DNA of 64,000 nt from Vulcanimicrobiota bacterium (GCA_003140215.1 PLJL01000004.1:62001-126000); one strand, 5' to 3'; positions 1-8,845 are shown, counted from the stretch's first letter. Notes: generated by a model from the letters alone, not told the origin. Numbers and translations: made by a program.

Positions 1-542
1 TTGGCTGCCATCCCGCCCAGCGTGGCGCGGCTCGCGGTCGACGGGTCGATTGGGAAGAACAGGCCGTGGGGCCGTAGTTCGCGGTTGAGGTCGTCGAGCA
101 CGAGGCCGGGCTCGACCCGCACGCGGCGCGCGCTGGTGTCTAGCGAGATCACGTTGCGCAGGTACTTGCTGGTGTCGACGATGAGCCCGTGGTTGACGGT
201 CTGCCCGCACTGCGAGGTGCCGCCGCCGCGCGCCGTGACCGGGATGCCGTGCTCGCGCGCGATCGCGATCGTCGCCGCGACGTCGTCCGCCGTGCGCGGC
301 ACGACGACGCCCAGCGGAAAGATCTGATAGATCGACGCATCGGTCGCGTACATCCCGCGCGTCAGCCGGTCGAACGCGACCTCGCCGTGGATCTCGGCGC
401 GCAGCTTCGCCTCGATTCGCCGAGCAAGCACGGGTTCGCGCTCCGCATCGGAATGCGGCGCCGTTACAGACGTGCTCACGCGGAAAGGTGGGGCAACCAA
501 TCCCCATTCGGCCGCGGCGGCGTCGTCGTCGGGAAAGCGCAT
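1..542 (-). CDS. FAD-linked oxidase, GlcD/lactate dehydrogenase type (N-terminal part, cut by window edge)
   Basis: This is the N-terminal 180 residues of a flavin oxidoreductase of the glycolate oxidase / D-lactate dehydrogenase (FAD_binding_4) type. The FAD pyrophosphate loop is visible around residues 105-118 (ARGGGTSQCGQTVN), preceded by PRTADDV and followed by VEPGLVLDDLN, all typical of the family. Such enzymes oxidise 2-hydroxy acids to 2-oxo acids. It lies on the same strand as a serine-glyoxylate aminotransferase, which suggests glycolate to glyoxylate chemistry. The ATG at 542 is used here; a GTG at 479 (VSTSVTAP) is an alternative, and neither has a clear ribosome binding site. The C-terminus, including any Fe-S part, is outside the window. 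Confidence 0.85.
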   Translation of the reverse strand, partial: MRFPDDDAAAAEWGLVAPPFRVSTSVTAPHSDAEREPVLARRIEAKLRAEIHGEVAFDRLTRGMYATDASIYQIFPLGVVVPRTADDVAATIAIAREHGIPVTARGGGTSQCGQTVNHGLIVDTSKYLRNVISLDTSARRVRVEPGLVLDDLNRELRPHGLFFPIDPSTASRATLGGMAA

Positions 543-565
543 CGTGACGCCGAAGAGCCACACGC

Positions 566-685
566 ATGCCGACCCTGCGCGTCGTTTTGGCAATCGCCAT
601 GGCAACCGCCGCCGCCCTCGTCCTTCAGCGCCCCGCGTCCGCCGCGCAGACGATCGTCGCCGCGGACCCGACGCCACCCTCGTAG
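566..685 (+). pseudogene. 39-codon remnant of a secreted protein (or tiny secreted peptide)
   Basis: A short frame encodes a signal peptide (hydrophobic stretch VVLAIAMATAAALVL, cleavage plausible after ASA) and only about ten further residues before a TAG stop. The tail QTIVAADPTPPS resembles the mature start of the secreted protein beginning at 2662 (PPIVAGDPSRPS), and both follow an RPA-rich signal peptide. The simplest reading is a truncated copy of that gene; no further similarity was seen after the stop in any frame. It could also be an independent small secreted peptide. The upstream ribosome binding site is weak. Confidence 0.35.
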
Positions 686-743
686 CATCTCTCGCCGCAG
701 GTCACGTTCCGAACGGTGCGCCGGCGCCGCGATCGCGCTCAAC

Positions 744-1934
744 TCAGACACCCGCCAGTGCGGGTGCGCCCTCGGTTGCGAGATATGCGAGCGCCGGCGA
801 GACGCCGTCGCCGTGCGGGATCCCGACGAGCTCGAGCCCCATCTGCACCCCGCACAACGTCCCGGCGAGCATGAGGTCGTTGAACGAGCCCAGGTGGCCG
901 ATGCGGAAGACCTTGCCCTTGAGCTTGCCCAGACCGGTGCCGAGCGACATGTCGAAGTGTTCGAGGATCGTCGCGCGCAGCGCGTCCGCGTCGCTACCCT
1001 CGGGGACCAGGAGTGCGGTGAGGGTGTTCGAGTACTCGCGCGGGTCGAGCGCGAGGATCTCCAGCCCCCAGCCGCGCACCGCGCGCCGGGTTGCCTCGCC
1101 GTGACGCGCATGGCGCGCGAACACGTTCGGCAGACCCTCTTCGTGCAGCATGTGCAGCGCCTCGCGCAACCCGTAGAGCATGTTGGTCGCCGGCGTGTAG
1201 GGGAAGTAGCCGTCGCGGTTGCTCTCGAGCATCTCGTCCCAGGCCCAGTACGAGCGCGGCAGCTTGGCCGTGCGCGACGCCGCCAGCGCCTTGTTCGAGA
1301 CCGCGTTGAAGGCGAGCCCCGGCGGCAGCATCAAGCCCTTTTGCGAGCCGCCGACGGTGACATCGACCCCCCACTCGTCGTGGCGGTAGTCGATCGAGGC
1401 TAGCGAGCTGATCGTATCGACCAGGAACAGCGCCGGATGTCCGGCGCGGTCGATCGCTGCGCGAACCTCCGCGACCCGGCTGGTAACACCGGTCGAGGTC
1501 TCGTTGTGGACGATCGCGACGGCTTTGATCGTGCGGCCGGCGTCGGCTTCGAGACGCGCGGCGATCGCCTCGGGGTCGACGCCGTGGCGCCAGTCGCCCG
1601 GCAGGATCTCGACTTCGAGTCCCAGCCGGCCGGCGAGTTTGCTCCACAGCGAGGCAAACCACCCCGTCTCAGCCATCAAGACGCGGTCACCCGGCGAGAG
1701 CGTGTTCACCAGCGCGGCTTCCCAGGCGCCGGTCCCCGAGGCCGGATAGATCACCACCGGGCCCGCGGTCGCGAACACCGGGCGGATCAGCTCTTGGATC
1801 TCGCGCGTCAACGGCGCGAACGCCGGTCCGCGGTGATCCATCGTGGCCCGGTCGATCGCCCGCAGCACGCGCTCGGGCACGTTGGTCGGGCCGGGGATCT
1901 GCAGGAAGTGGACGCCGCTCTGGGGCTGGGGCAC
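744..1934 (-). CDS. Serine-glyoxylate / alanine-glyoxylate aminotransferase (class V, PLP)
   Basis: A 396-residue class V aminotransferase, the usual length for serine-glyoxylate aminotransferases. It should transfer the amino group of serine or alanine to glyoxylate, giving glycine. The N-terminal signature LQIPGPTNVP (residues 11-20), the cofactor-phosphate loop SGTGAWE (66-72) and the Schiff-base lysine K199 in GGSQKGLMLPPG are all present. The GTG start has a good GGAGGG ribosome binding site; longer reading frames upstream would run into the divergent GntR gene. Its same-strand neighbour is a GlcD-like oxidase, so the pair probably handles glycolate/glyoxylate. The exact amino donor cannot be told from sequence. 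Confidence 0.9.
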   Translation of the reverse strand: MPQPQSGVHFLQIPGPTNVPERVLRAIDRATMDHRGPAFAPLTREIQELIRPVFATAGPVVIYPASGTGAWEAALVNTLSPGDRVLMAETGWFASLWSKLAGRLGLEVEILPGDWRHGVDPEAIAARLEADAGRTIKAVAIVHNETSTGVTSRVAEVRAAIDRAGHPALFLVDTISSLASIDYRHDEWGVDVTVGGSQKGLMLPPGLAFNAVSNKALAASRTAKLPRSYWAWDEMLESNRDGYFPYTPATNMLYGLREALHMLHEEGLPNVFARHARHGEATRRAVRGWGLEILALDPREYSNTLTALLVPEGSDADALRATILEHFDMSLGTGLGKLKGKVFRIGHLGSFNDLMLAGTLCGVQMGLELVGIPHGDGVSPALAYLATEGAPALAGV

Positions 1935-1975
1935 GAGCCGCCCTCCAACGTGTGTCGGGGTGGGATTCGGGAAAT

Positions 1976-1997
1976 CGCATATTGAATGCAAAATGCG
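1976..1997. promoter_or_regulatory. GntR/FadR-type operator candidate between aminotransferase and regulator
   Basis: The 22 bp read CGCATnTTGnATnCAAnATGCG; 18 of 22 positions agree with their reverse complement. The core TTGnATnCAA has the shape expected for FadR-subfamily (FCD) GntR regulators. It lies in the intergenic space of the divergent aminotransferase and GntR gene and covers an ATG at 1986, supporting the later start at 2004 for the regulator. Confidence 0.6.
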
Positions 1998-2003
1998 GAA
2001 ATC

Positions 2004-2660
2004 ATGCTGATCGCGCGACTTTCCTTGCACGACGAGACCGTGGCCCGGCTGCGCTCGATGATCACCGAAGGCGAGCTGCTTCCGGGCGCCCGGATCGCGG
2101 AGCGCGAGCTGTGCGATCGGTTCGGCATCTCGCGCACCCCGCTGCGGGAGGCGCTCAAGGTCCTCGCTTCGGAGGGTCTGGTCGAGCTGCTGCCGCACCG
2201 CGGCGCGCGCGTCACGCTGCTCTCGGCGCCTGAGTTGCGCGACGCCTTCGAGGTCGTCGCGGCACTCGAAGGGCTCGCCGGAGAGCTGGCTTGCCGGCGC
2301 ATCAATGCGGCCGGATTGGCGGCGATCGAGGCGCTGCACCTCGAGATGGGCGGGCATTACCGGCGCGGCGATCTGACCGCGTACTTCGCCTGCAATCAGG
2401 CCATCCACGAAGCGATCAACCGCGCCGCCGGCAACGCCCAGCTCAGCGACCTGTACGCGCTGGTCTCCAACCGCATACGCCGCGCACGCTACCTAGCCAA
2501 CCACTCGCCGGAGCGCTGGGCGCAAGCGATGCACGAGCACGACGAGATCCTGGCTGCGCTGCGGCGACGCGACGGCCCGGCCTGTCACGCGCTGCTCCGA
2601 GCGCACCTCGCGCACAAGCTCTATTCGCTCGCCGGCCCATCCGATGACGAGGTACGCTGA
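2004..2660 (+). CDS. GntR family transcriptional regulator (FCD domain)
   Basis: A 218-residue regulator with an N-terminal winged helix (about residues 8-72, with ISRTPLREALKVLASEGLV as recognition region) and a C-terminal FCD ligand-binding domain. Probable metal-site histidines lie in NQAIHEAIN, MHEHDEIL and LRAHLAH. FCD regulators usually bind small organic acids. Divergence from the aminotransferase gene and the palindrome between them suggest it controls that gene and itself. The ATG at 2004 is preferred because an ATG at 1986 lies inside the operator and because about six residues before SLHDE is normal for the family. Confidence 0.88.
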   Translation: MLIARLSLHDETVARLRSMITEGELLPGARIAERELCDRFGISRTPLREALKVLASEGLVELLPHRGARVTLLSAPELRDAFEVVAALEGLAGELACRRINAAGLAAIEALHLEMGGHYRRGDLTAYFACNQAIHEAINRAAGNAQLSDLYALVSNRIRRARYLANHSPERWAQAMHEHDEILAALRRRDGPACHALLRAHLAHKLYSLAGPSDDEVR

Positions 2661-2661
2661 G

Positions 2662-3711
2662 ATGACCCGTTCCCACGGCGCGCGTTCCGCGCTGCTCACC
2701 GCCGCGCTTGCCGCGACGCTGGTCGCGCTGAGCGCGGCGCGGCCCGCCGCCGCCGCGCCGCCGATCGTCGCCGGCGACCCGTCGCGGCCCAGCGCGATCA
2801 CGATCACCGAGGGGTCGACCTACGTGCTCAGCGGGAGCGGATCGCCGTACCGCGTGGTCTGCGTCGTTTTCGTCAACCACGGCGCGCACACGGCGACCAA
2901 GGTCGGCTTGAACCTCGCGGTGGTCGACGCGACCGGCACGGTGCTCGGCGTCGACCTGATCTATCCGCGCGGCAAGTTCTTCGTCGACGGGCGCTCGGCG
3001 TACTCGGGCGGCGGCAGCGCGATCGAAGCACCCAACGGAAATTGCCACCCGTTCAACGCGACCCGCGACCAGCATGGATCGACGTTCTTCTACAAGATGG
3101 GGCGCGACGCGCCGCCGACGCAAGTGGCGGCGATCCTCGTTTCGGCGCGCGAGATCGTGTACGACGACGGGACGGCGTGGCGCACCGATCTCGTTCCGAT
3201 GACCGGCGATCACGTCACGCTGCCGGCCGCGCCGCCGTTCGTCGTGGCCGTGCCCGCGGGACCGCCGCGGGTCACCCCGTCCGCCGTCGCCGGCTCGCCG
3301 ATCGACGTGACGGACGCATACAACTACGAGTACGCCTCTCAGGAGTATGCCGGTCGGATCCCCTACATCGCGCGCAGCCGGTCGACGTGCGCGAACTTCA
3401 CCAATCGCGACGCGCGCGTGGCCAAGCACGTCCGGATCGACCTCGCGCTGGTCGACCGCAAGGGCGCGATCGCCGGCATCGAGGAGATGCATCCGCGCGG
3501 GACGTTCTCATCGGGCGCGACGAACGACAACACCAGCGGCGACTGCATCACCGTGCGCGGCCGCTGGGACGCGGACAGCTTCCTGTACGGCCCCGATGCG
3601 ACGCCGATCGGGCGCATCTTGGCGATCCCGGTCCTGGCCGAGTTTGCCGACGGCACGTCATGGCAGAACCCGAATCCGCCGAAAATCGGCGACGCCGTCA
3701 CCGGTCCTTAG
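2662..3711 (+). CDS. Secreted protein of unknown function with two internal repeats
   Basis: 349 residues with a clear signal peptide (about 1-32, ending in PAAAA). The mature part is two copies of one domain: each has a short hydrophobic strand with a cysteine (VVCVVFVNHG; STCANFTNRD), then LNLAVVDATG / IDLALVDRKG, then an (Y/H)PRG turn (YPRGKFF; HPRGTFS), and a second cysteine (GNCHPF; GDCITV). The conserved cysteine pair may form a disulfide in each copy. I do not recognise the family. The start has a GAGG site that overlaps the 3' end of the GntR gene; an ATG at 2644 would overlap that gene. Its stop overlaps the stop of the convergent transporter gene. Confidence 0.8.
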   Translation: MTRSHGARSALLTAALAATLVALSAARPAAAAPPIVAGDPSRPSAITITEGSTYVLSGSGSPYRVVCVVFVNHGAHTATKVGLNLAVVDATGTVLGVDLIYPRGKFFVDGRSAYSGGGSAIEAPNGNCHPFNATRDQHGSTFFYKMGRDAPPTQVAAILVSAREIVYDDGTAWRTDLVPMTGDHVTLPAAPPFVVAVPAGPPRVTPSAVAGSPIDVTDAYNYEYASQEYAGRIPYIARSRSTCANFTNRDARVAKHVRIDLALVDRKGAIAGIEEMHPRGTFSSGATNDNTSGDCITVRGRWDADSFLYGPDATPIGRILAIPVLAEFADGTSWQNPNPPKIGDAVTGP

Positions 3712-4592
3712 GCCGCTTCGAGCACCGACGACGTCGGAATCGCGTTGACGACGAGCGCGATCACGATCAGCGCCATCCCGATCGACTCGGTGAGCGACGG
3801 AATCTCGTGCAGTTGGATCGCCGCCGCGAGCACCCCGACGACGGGCGTCGCGAGGGATGCGATCCCGGCGACCCCGGCGGGCAGGCGCGAGAGGATGAAC
3901 ATCCACAGCACCCAGCCCAGCGCGGCGCCGCCGATCGAGATGAACGCCATCGCGACCACGAACGACTGGGTCCAGTGAACCGGTCCGCCGACGACGAGCA
4001 TCAGTCCGATCAGCGGGAGCGCTCCCCACAGCAGCTGCCATGCGGTGAGCGAGAGCAGCTCGACGTCGTAGCGCGCGCGCAAGCGCTTGGCCCAGACCGC
4101 GCTCGCCCCCCACGAGATGCCGGCCACCACCGCCAAGCCGTCGGCGAAGAACGAGCGCGCGTCGAGCGGCGCGACGACGAAGGCGAGGCCCAGCGCCGCG
4201 AGCGTCAGGGCGACCCAACGCAGCCCGGCGATGCGCTCGCCCAAGAACGGCCAGGCCAGCAGCGCGGTCCAGAACGGCATCGTGTATCCCAGCACCGCCG
4301 ACTTTCCGGCGCCGGCTTGCGAGACGGCGATCGTCTGCAGCAGCGTCCAACCCGTGGTCTGCAGCAGTCCCAGCACGAGTGTCGGAACAAACGGCGTCGG
4401 TTTGAGCGATCGGCCCGTCAGCGCGAGAATCGCGAAGAGCACGATCGCTGCGACGCCGAGGCGCCCGCCGGCGACGACGTACGGTGAAGCGTCCTGCGTG
4501 GCGATCTTGATCGCAACCCACGTGTAGCCCCACACCAGCGCGAGCACTACCAGCGCGACGTACACGCCGGCGCGTCGGGGCCGCTGCGTCAT
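3708..4592 (-). CDS. DMT-family transporter with two EamA domains
   Basis: A 294-residue inner-membrane protein with about ten hydrophobic helices arranged as two EamA repeats, the standard architecture of drug/metabolite exporters. The N-terminal LALVWGYTWVAIKIA and mid-protein GWALVLWMFIL-like segments are typical. Substrates of this family (amino acids, nucleotides, solutes) cannot be predicted from sequence. It starts 11 bases after the stop of a small membrane protein on the same strand, so the two are probably co-transcribed. The 3' end overlaps the convergent secreted-protein gene by four bases. Confidence 0.85.
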   Translation of the reverse strand: MTQRPRRAGVYVALVVLALVWGYTWVAIKIATQDASPYVVAGGRLGVAAIVLFAILALTGRSLKPTPFVPTLVLGLLQTTGWTLLQTIAVSQAGAGKSAVLGYTMPFWTALLAWPFLGERIAGLRWVALTLAALGLAFVVAPLDARSFFADGLAVVAGISWGASAVWAKRLRARYDVELLSLTAWQLLWGALPLIGLMLVVGGPVHWTQSFVVAMAFISIGGAALGWVLWMFILSRLPAGVAGIASLATPVVGVLAAAIQLHEIPSLTESIGMALIVIALVVNAIPTSSVLEAA

Positions 4593-4603
4593 CACGGAAG
4601 CGT

Positions 4604-4972
4604 TCAGCTTCGCATGACGATCGCGACGCCGGCCGCCGCCGAGGCGAGCCCGAACGCGAGCGCCGCGAACGCGACCCGTCGCCACCCGGCGTGCGCCGCC
4701 GGGAAACCCGGTCGGCCTCGAATGATGCCGGCGGCGAGGACGAGCAACGCGACACCGGCGCCGACAGCGACCGCAGCGAAACAACCACAGATGAGCGATT
4801 CGACCACCGTCCGGCCGACGAGCAACACGGGCGCCGGCGGTGAGCGGAAGGGATACAGGCTGTCGTTGAGGAGCAACGGGAACATGAAGCACGCGGCGCC
4901 GATCCCGGCGACGAGCGCCCAGCGCACGGCGGCGCCGCCCACGACGGCAAACGCTTCGGACGTTCGACCCAT
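4604..4972 (-). CDS. Small integral membrane protein, unknown
   Basis: 122 residues with about three hydrophobic helices (VVGGAAVRWALVAGIGAACF, LICGCFAAVAVGAGVALLVL, VAFAALAFGLASAAAGVAIV). No recognised domain. It is directly upstream of the EamA transporter on the same strand and may belong to its transcription unit. The ATG at 4972 is chosen; a GTG one codon upstream is possible. Confidence 0.6.
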   Translation of the reverse strand: MGRTSEAFAVVGGAAVRWALVAGIGAACFMFPLLLNDSLYPFRSPPAPVLLVGRTVVESLICGCFAAVAVGAGVALLVLAAGIIRGRPGFPAAHAGWRRVAFAALAFGLASAAAGVAIVMRS

Positions 4973-5023
4973 CACCACCCGTAGGCTGCATGCCGCTCGT
5001 TTTCCTACGTCGAAGGAGCCGCG

Positions 5024-6016
5024 ATGAAGCGCGGACAGTTCGGTGCGGCGGTCGGCGCCGCCGCGGTGCTCGGCACCACGCCCGCGGCGCCCGCGGCGGC
5101 GGCCCCGGAGATCTGGAGCGGCGAGTACTGGGCACACAAGGGCGCGGTGAAGCTCAACGTGTTCCGCAAGCGGCTCGCCGCGCCGGCCGCCGGCGCCGCT
5201 GCGGCACCGGTGTTGTTCCTGGTTCACGGCTCGTCGATGAGCGGCCGCTCGACCTTCGACTTGAGCGTCCCGAACCAGCCCAACTATTCGATGATGGACT
5301 ACTTCGCGCGAAACGGTTTCGACGTGTGGACGATGGATCACGAAGGCTACGGCCGTTCCGACCGCACCGCCGGCAACTCCGACATCGCCAGCGGCGTCGC
5401 CGACCTGCGCGCCGCGATGGAGGTCGTGCGCCGGGAGACCGGGCGCCGCAACGCCCACTTTTTCGGCGAATCGTCGGGTGGAATTCGGGCCGCGGCGTAT
5501 GCCGTCGCCGCACCGGACGCGGTCGATCGGCTCGCCCTGTCAGCGTTCACTTGGACGGGAAAGGGATCGCCCACGCTGGCCAACCGCGCCAAGGACGTCG
5601 AGTTTTTCCGGACCCACAACATGCGCCCGGCGACGCGCGAGCTCTATCGCAGCATCTTCACGCGCGACAAGCCCGGCACGGCCGACGCTGCAGTCGGCGA
5701 CGCGCTCGCCGACGCCGAGTCGAAGTACGGCGACGCGGTTCCCACCGGCACGTACCTCGACATGGTCACCAAGCTGCCGCTGGTCGATCCGGAGGCGTTG
5801 CGCGTCCCGGTCATGCTGGCCAGCGGCGAGTACGACGGAATCTCCACCGAGGAAGACCTCATCGGATTCTTCGAACGCCTCGCCAACCGCGACAAACAAT
5901 TCGTCGTCGTCGCCGGCGCCGCCCACTCGCTCGTGCTGGGCTACAACCGCGAGCGGTTCTGGTACGCGCTCAACGCGTTCCTCACCCCGCCGCCCCGGGC
6001 CGACCGGCTGGGCTGA
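5024..6016 (+). CDS. Exported alpha/beta hydrolase
   Basis: 330 residues beginning with a signal peptide (about 1-27, Ala-rich). The alpha/beta hydrolase fold is shown by the oxyanion motif HGSS (68-71), the nucleophile elbow GESSG with Ser150, a candidate acid Asp271 in GEYDG and His301 in AAHS. The enzyme should act outside the cytoplasmic membrane as an esterase, lipase or related hydrolase; the substrate is unknown. The start has an excellent AAGGAG site. It is divergent from the small membrane protein and convergent with the kinase gene. Confidence 0.85.
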   Translation: MKRGQFGAAVGAAAVLGTTPAAPAAAAPEIWSGEYWAHKGAVKLNVFRKRLAAPAAGAAAAPVLFLVHGSSMSGRSTFDLSVPNQPNYSMMDYFARNGFDVWTMDHEGYGRSDRTAGNSDIASGVADLRAAMEVVRRETGRRNAHFFGESSGGIRAAAYAVAAPDAVDRLALSAFTWTGKGSPTLANRAKDVEFFRTHNMRPATRELYRSIFTRDKPGTADAAVGDALADAESKYGDAVPTGTYLDMVTKLPLVDPEALRVPVMLASGEYDGISTEEDLIGFFERLANRDKQFVVVAGAAHSLVLGYNRERFWYALNAFLTPPPRADRLG

Positions 6017-6028
6017 CGCCGCGCGCGC

Positions 6029-7531
6029 TCAGTCGGCGAGCGGCAGATGCGCCGCGACGTAGCGCCGGTACTTCTCGTACGCGGCGGCGTACGCGGACGC
6101 CAGCTTGCGGTTGGGTGCCGTCGGCGGGTCGTATCCTGCGGACCGCGCGGCGGCGCTCGCGTCCTCGACGAGGCCGACGGATTGCGCGGCGAGCAGCGCC
6201 GCGCCGAACGCCGAAGCCTCCTGTTCGTGCGGCTGCACCGCCGGGAGGCCGAACACGTCGGCGAGGAGCTGGCGCACGAGCGGCGCTCGTGTCAGGCCGC
6301 CGCTGAGCAGCAAACGGTCGGTGTCGGGTGCCAGCTCGTGCACGACGTCGTAGACGGCGTACACGCCGAACACGATGCTCTCGAACGCCGCGCGCAGGAT
6401 CGTGCTGCGATCGTGCGCGAGATCGAGGCCGTCGAACGCGCCGCGCAGCGCGCTGTTCCAGTACGGCGCGCGTTCGCCGCCGAAGAACGGCAGCACGACC
6501 AATCCTTCCGCTCCCGGCGCGACGGTCGATGCCAGCTCGACGCCGCGCGCAAAACGCTGCTCCTTGGGCGTCTCCGGCAGCAGTAGCGCGAAGATCCAGT
6601 CGAGCGACGCGCCCGCCGCGCTGGTCGGGCCGCCCACCACGTAGTGCGTGTCGTCGGCGCAGTAGCAAAAGGTGCGCCCCTGCGCGTCGAGGATCGGTTC
6701 GCCGGCGAGGATGCGTACCGCGCCCGACGTTCCCAGCGTCAGCGCGACGTCGCCGCGCGCAGACGAGCCCACGCCGATGTTCGCCAGCGGTCCGTCCGCC
6801 GACGCGAGCACGACGGCCGTCTCCTCGCCGAGGCCGAGCTGACGCGCGATCGCCGGACGAAAACGGCGCAATGCGGTCGATGGGAGCGCCGGGCGCGAGA
6901 GCCGCGCTGCATCGACCTGTGCCAGCTGGAGCGCGAGCGGATCCCAGTCGCGCGTGCGCAGATCGAGCATCCCGGTCGCCGACGCGATCCCGTGGTCGAC
7001 CAGCCATTCACCGGTCCAGCGAAAGACGACCAGCTCCTTGAGGCCGACGAAGCGTTTGGTCTTGGCGAACAGCGCGGGTTCGTTGTCGGCGAGCCAGCGC
7101 AGCTTTGCGATCGGCAGCATCGGATGCATCGGCGCGCCGGTGCGCGCGTACAGTGCCGAGCCGTTGCCGTCGGCGCGCCAGCCGTCGGCGACCGCGTGCG
7201 CGCGGCGATCCATCCAGGTGATCACGCGCGAGAGCGGTTCGCCGGCGTCGTCGACGCACAAGACGCCGTGCATCGCGCTCGAGAACCCGATCGCGGCGAT
7301 CTCGTTGCCGCGCAAGCGCACGTCGGCGAGCACGCGCTCGAGCACGTGCATGGTGGCGCGGTAAACGAGGTCGGCGTCCTGCTCGACGAAATCGGCTTGC
7401 GGCGTTTCGAGCCCGTAGAACTGCGAACCGGTCGCAAGCTCCTTTCCCGCAGGCGTGACGGCTAACACCTTGACCGCCGAGGTCCCCAGATCCACCCCGA
7501 CGACGGCGTGGGCGCTCGCGTCGACGCGCAA
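6029..7531 (-). CDS. gntK: Gluconokinase-like FGGY carbohydrate kinase
   Basis: A 500-residue FGGY kinase, full length. The N-terminal phosphate loop GVDLGTSAVKV, the sugar-binding region with GAPMHPMLPIAKL, a motif shared with Bacillus-type gluconokinases, and the C-terminal LLLSGGLTRAPLVRQ with FGLPA are all present. It should phosphorylate gluconate (or a related aldonate/ketose) to the 6-phosphate for the pentose phosphate or Entner-Doudoroff routes. It begins six bases after the MFS transporter stop, so uptake and phosphorylation are coupled. Xylulokinase is the main alternative. Confidence 0.85.
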   Translation of the reverse strand: MRVDASAHAVVGVDLGTSAVKVLAVTPAGKELATGSQFYGLETPQADFVEQDADLVYRATMHVLERVLADVRLRGNEIAAIGFSSAMHGVLCVDDAGEPLSRVITWMDRRAHAVADGWRADGNGSALYARTGAPMHPMLPIAKLRWLADNEPALFAKTKRFVGLKELVVFRWTGEWLVDHGIASATGMLDLRTRDWDPLALQLAQVDAARLSRPALPSTALRRFRPAIARQLGLGEETAVVLASADGPLANIGVGSSARGDVALTLGTSGAVRILAGEPILDAQGRTFCYCADDTHYVVGGPTSAAGASLDWIFALLLPETPKEQRFARGVELASTVAPGAEGLVVLPFFGGERAPYWNSALRGAFDGLDLAHDRSTILRAAFESIVFGVYAVYDVVHELAPDTDRLLLSGGLTRAPLVRQLLADVFGLPAVQPHEQEASAFGAALLAAQSVGLVEDASAAARSAGYDPPTAPNRKLASAYAAAYEKYRRYVAAHLPLAD

Positions 7532-7537
7532 CGTCCG

Positions 7538-8845
7538 CTACGCCGTTCCTGGTTCCGGAATCGGCTCGATCTTGCCCAGGAGCCATACGTACGACGCGAT
7601 GCCGACCAGCAGGATGCCCCCGGCGGTCAGCAGCGCCAACGCGAACGAGTGCGTTCGCCAGACAATGACTCCCGTGATCGCCGGTGCGAAGAATGTGCCC
7701 AGGTTGCCGAACAGGTTCATGATCCCGCCGACCTTGCCGGTCGAGTTGCGCGGCGCGATCAAACCCGGAATCGACCAGGCCACCGGCGCATGGAACGAGA
7801 TTCCCGCAGCCGATACGGCGATCCAGAACACCGCGACGTTGATGTCCTTGGTATACACCGCGCCGACGACGGCGAATCCCAGCATCAACCCGAGAATGAG
7901 CAGCGTCTTACGCACGCGGTTCGCGTCGTAACCGCGCTTGATCAGATTGTCGACGAGCCAGCCGCCGACGACGAGGTCGGCGATCGTCCCGGTCATCCAG
8001 ATCACGAACGCATAGCCGGCCGCCTTCAAGATGTTCACCCCAAATGTCTCGGTCAGATATCCCGGCAGCCACGTAAGCAGGAAGCCGAAAAGATAGTCGT
8101 ACGCGGTGAAGCCGATGGTGAGGCCCCACAGCTTGCCGCTGCGCAGCAGGTAACCCAGCCCGGCGCCCGCGTCGTCGCTGCCGGCCGGCTTCTCGGGCTC
8201 GCCGCCGCCGGCGCGGATGTACTCGGCCTCGGCGTGTGTGAGCCGCTTGTCCTGACTCGGATTGCGATAGAAAAGATAGAAGATTCCAAAGAAAATGAGG
8301 CTGAACAGCGCTGTGGTCCAGAACATGCCGCGCCACCCGACTTTCAGCATCAGCCAGGCGGTCAACGGCACCGCGATCGCGCTCGAGAATTTCGCCGCGC
8401 CGTCGAAAAGCGACGTCGCCAAGCTGCGTTCGCTGCGCGGGAACCAGTACCCGACGGCCTTCGCGTTGGCCGGGAACGTCGGCGCCTCGGCGACGCCAAG
8501 GAACGCGCGGGCCGCGACGATCCCCGCGAAACTCGGCGCGATCGCGGTGAGCGCTGAGGCGACGGCCCACAAAAAGGCGCCGATCCGCGACACGACCACG
8601 ACGCCCCAACGGTCCAGGACGTAGCCGACGGGGACCTGACACGCGGCGTAGATCGCAAAAAACGCGCTGCTCAGGAAACCGAACTCGGCGTCACCCAACC
8701 CGAGGTCGGCGTGGAGCGGGTCTTTAGCGACCGATAACGCGCCCCGGTCGATGTAGTTGATGAGGACCCCGAAGGCGAGGATCAGCGCGATCCCCCAGCG
8801 GAGGTTGGTGACCCGTTCGGCGGGCGCGATGATGCTGCGTTGCAC
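7538..8845 (-). CDS. MFS transporter, sugar-acid (anion:cation symporter) type
   Basis: 435 residues with about twelve membrane helices. The N-terminal RVTNLRWGIALILAFGVLINYIDRGALSVA and the loop GVAEAPTFPANAKAVGYWF match the glucarate/galactonate/hexuronate branch of the major facilitator superfamily, in parts. The GTG start has a GGAGGG site at ideal spacing; longer frames read into the divergent gene. As first gene of an operon with a gluconokinase-like enzyme it probably imports an aldonate or aldarate. Confidence 0.88.
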   Translation of the reverse strand: MQRSIIAPAERVTNLRWGIALILAFGVLINYIDRGALSVAKDPLHADLGLGDAEFGFLSSAFFAIYAACQVPVGYVLDRWGVVVVSRIGAFLWAVASALTAIAPSFAGIVAARAFLGVAEAPTFPANAKAVGYWFPRSERSLATSLFDGAAKFSSAIAVPLTAWLMLKVGWRGMFWTTALFSLIFFGIFYLFYRNPSQDKRLTHAEAEYIRAGGGEPEKPAGSDDAGAGLGYLLRSGKLWGLTIGFTAYDYLFGFLLTWLPGYLTETFGVNILKAAGYAFVIWMTGTIADLVVGGWLVDNLIKRGYDANRVRKTLLILGLMLGFAVVGAVYTKDINVAVFWIAVSAAGISFHAPVAWSIPGLIAPRNSTGKVGGIMNLFGNLGTFFAPAITGVIVWRTHSFALALLTAGGILLVGIASYVWLLGKIEPIPEPGTA

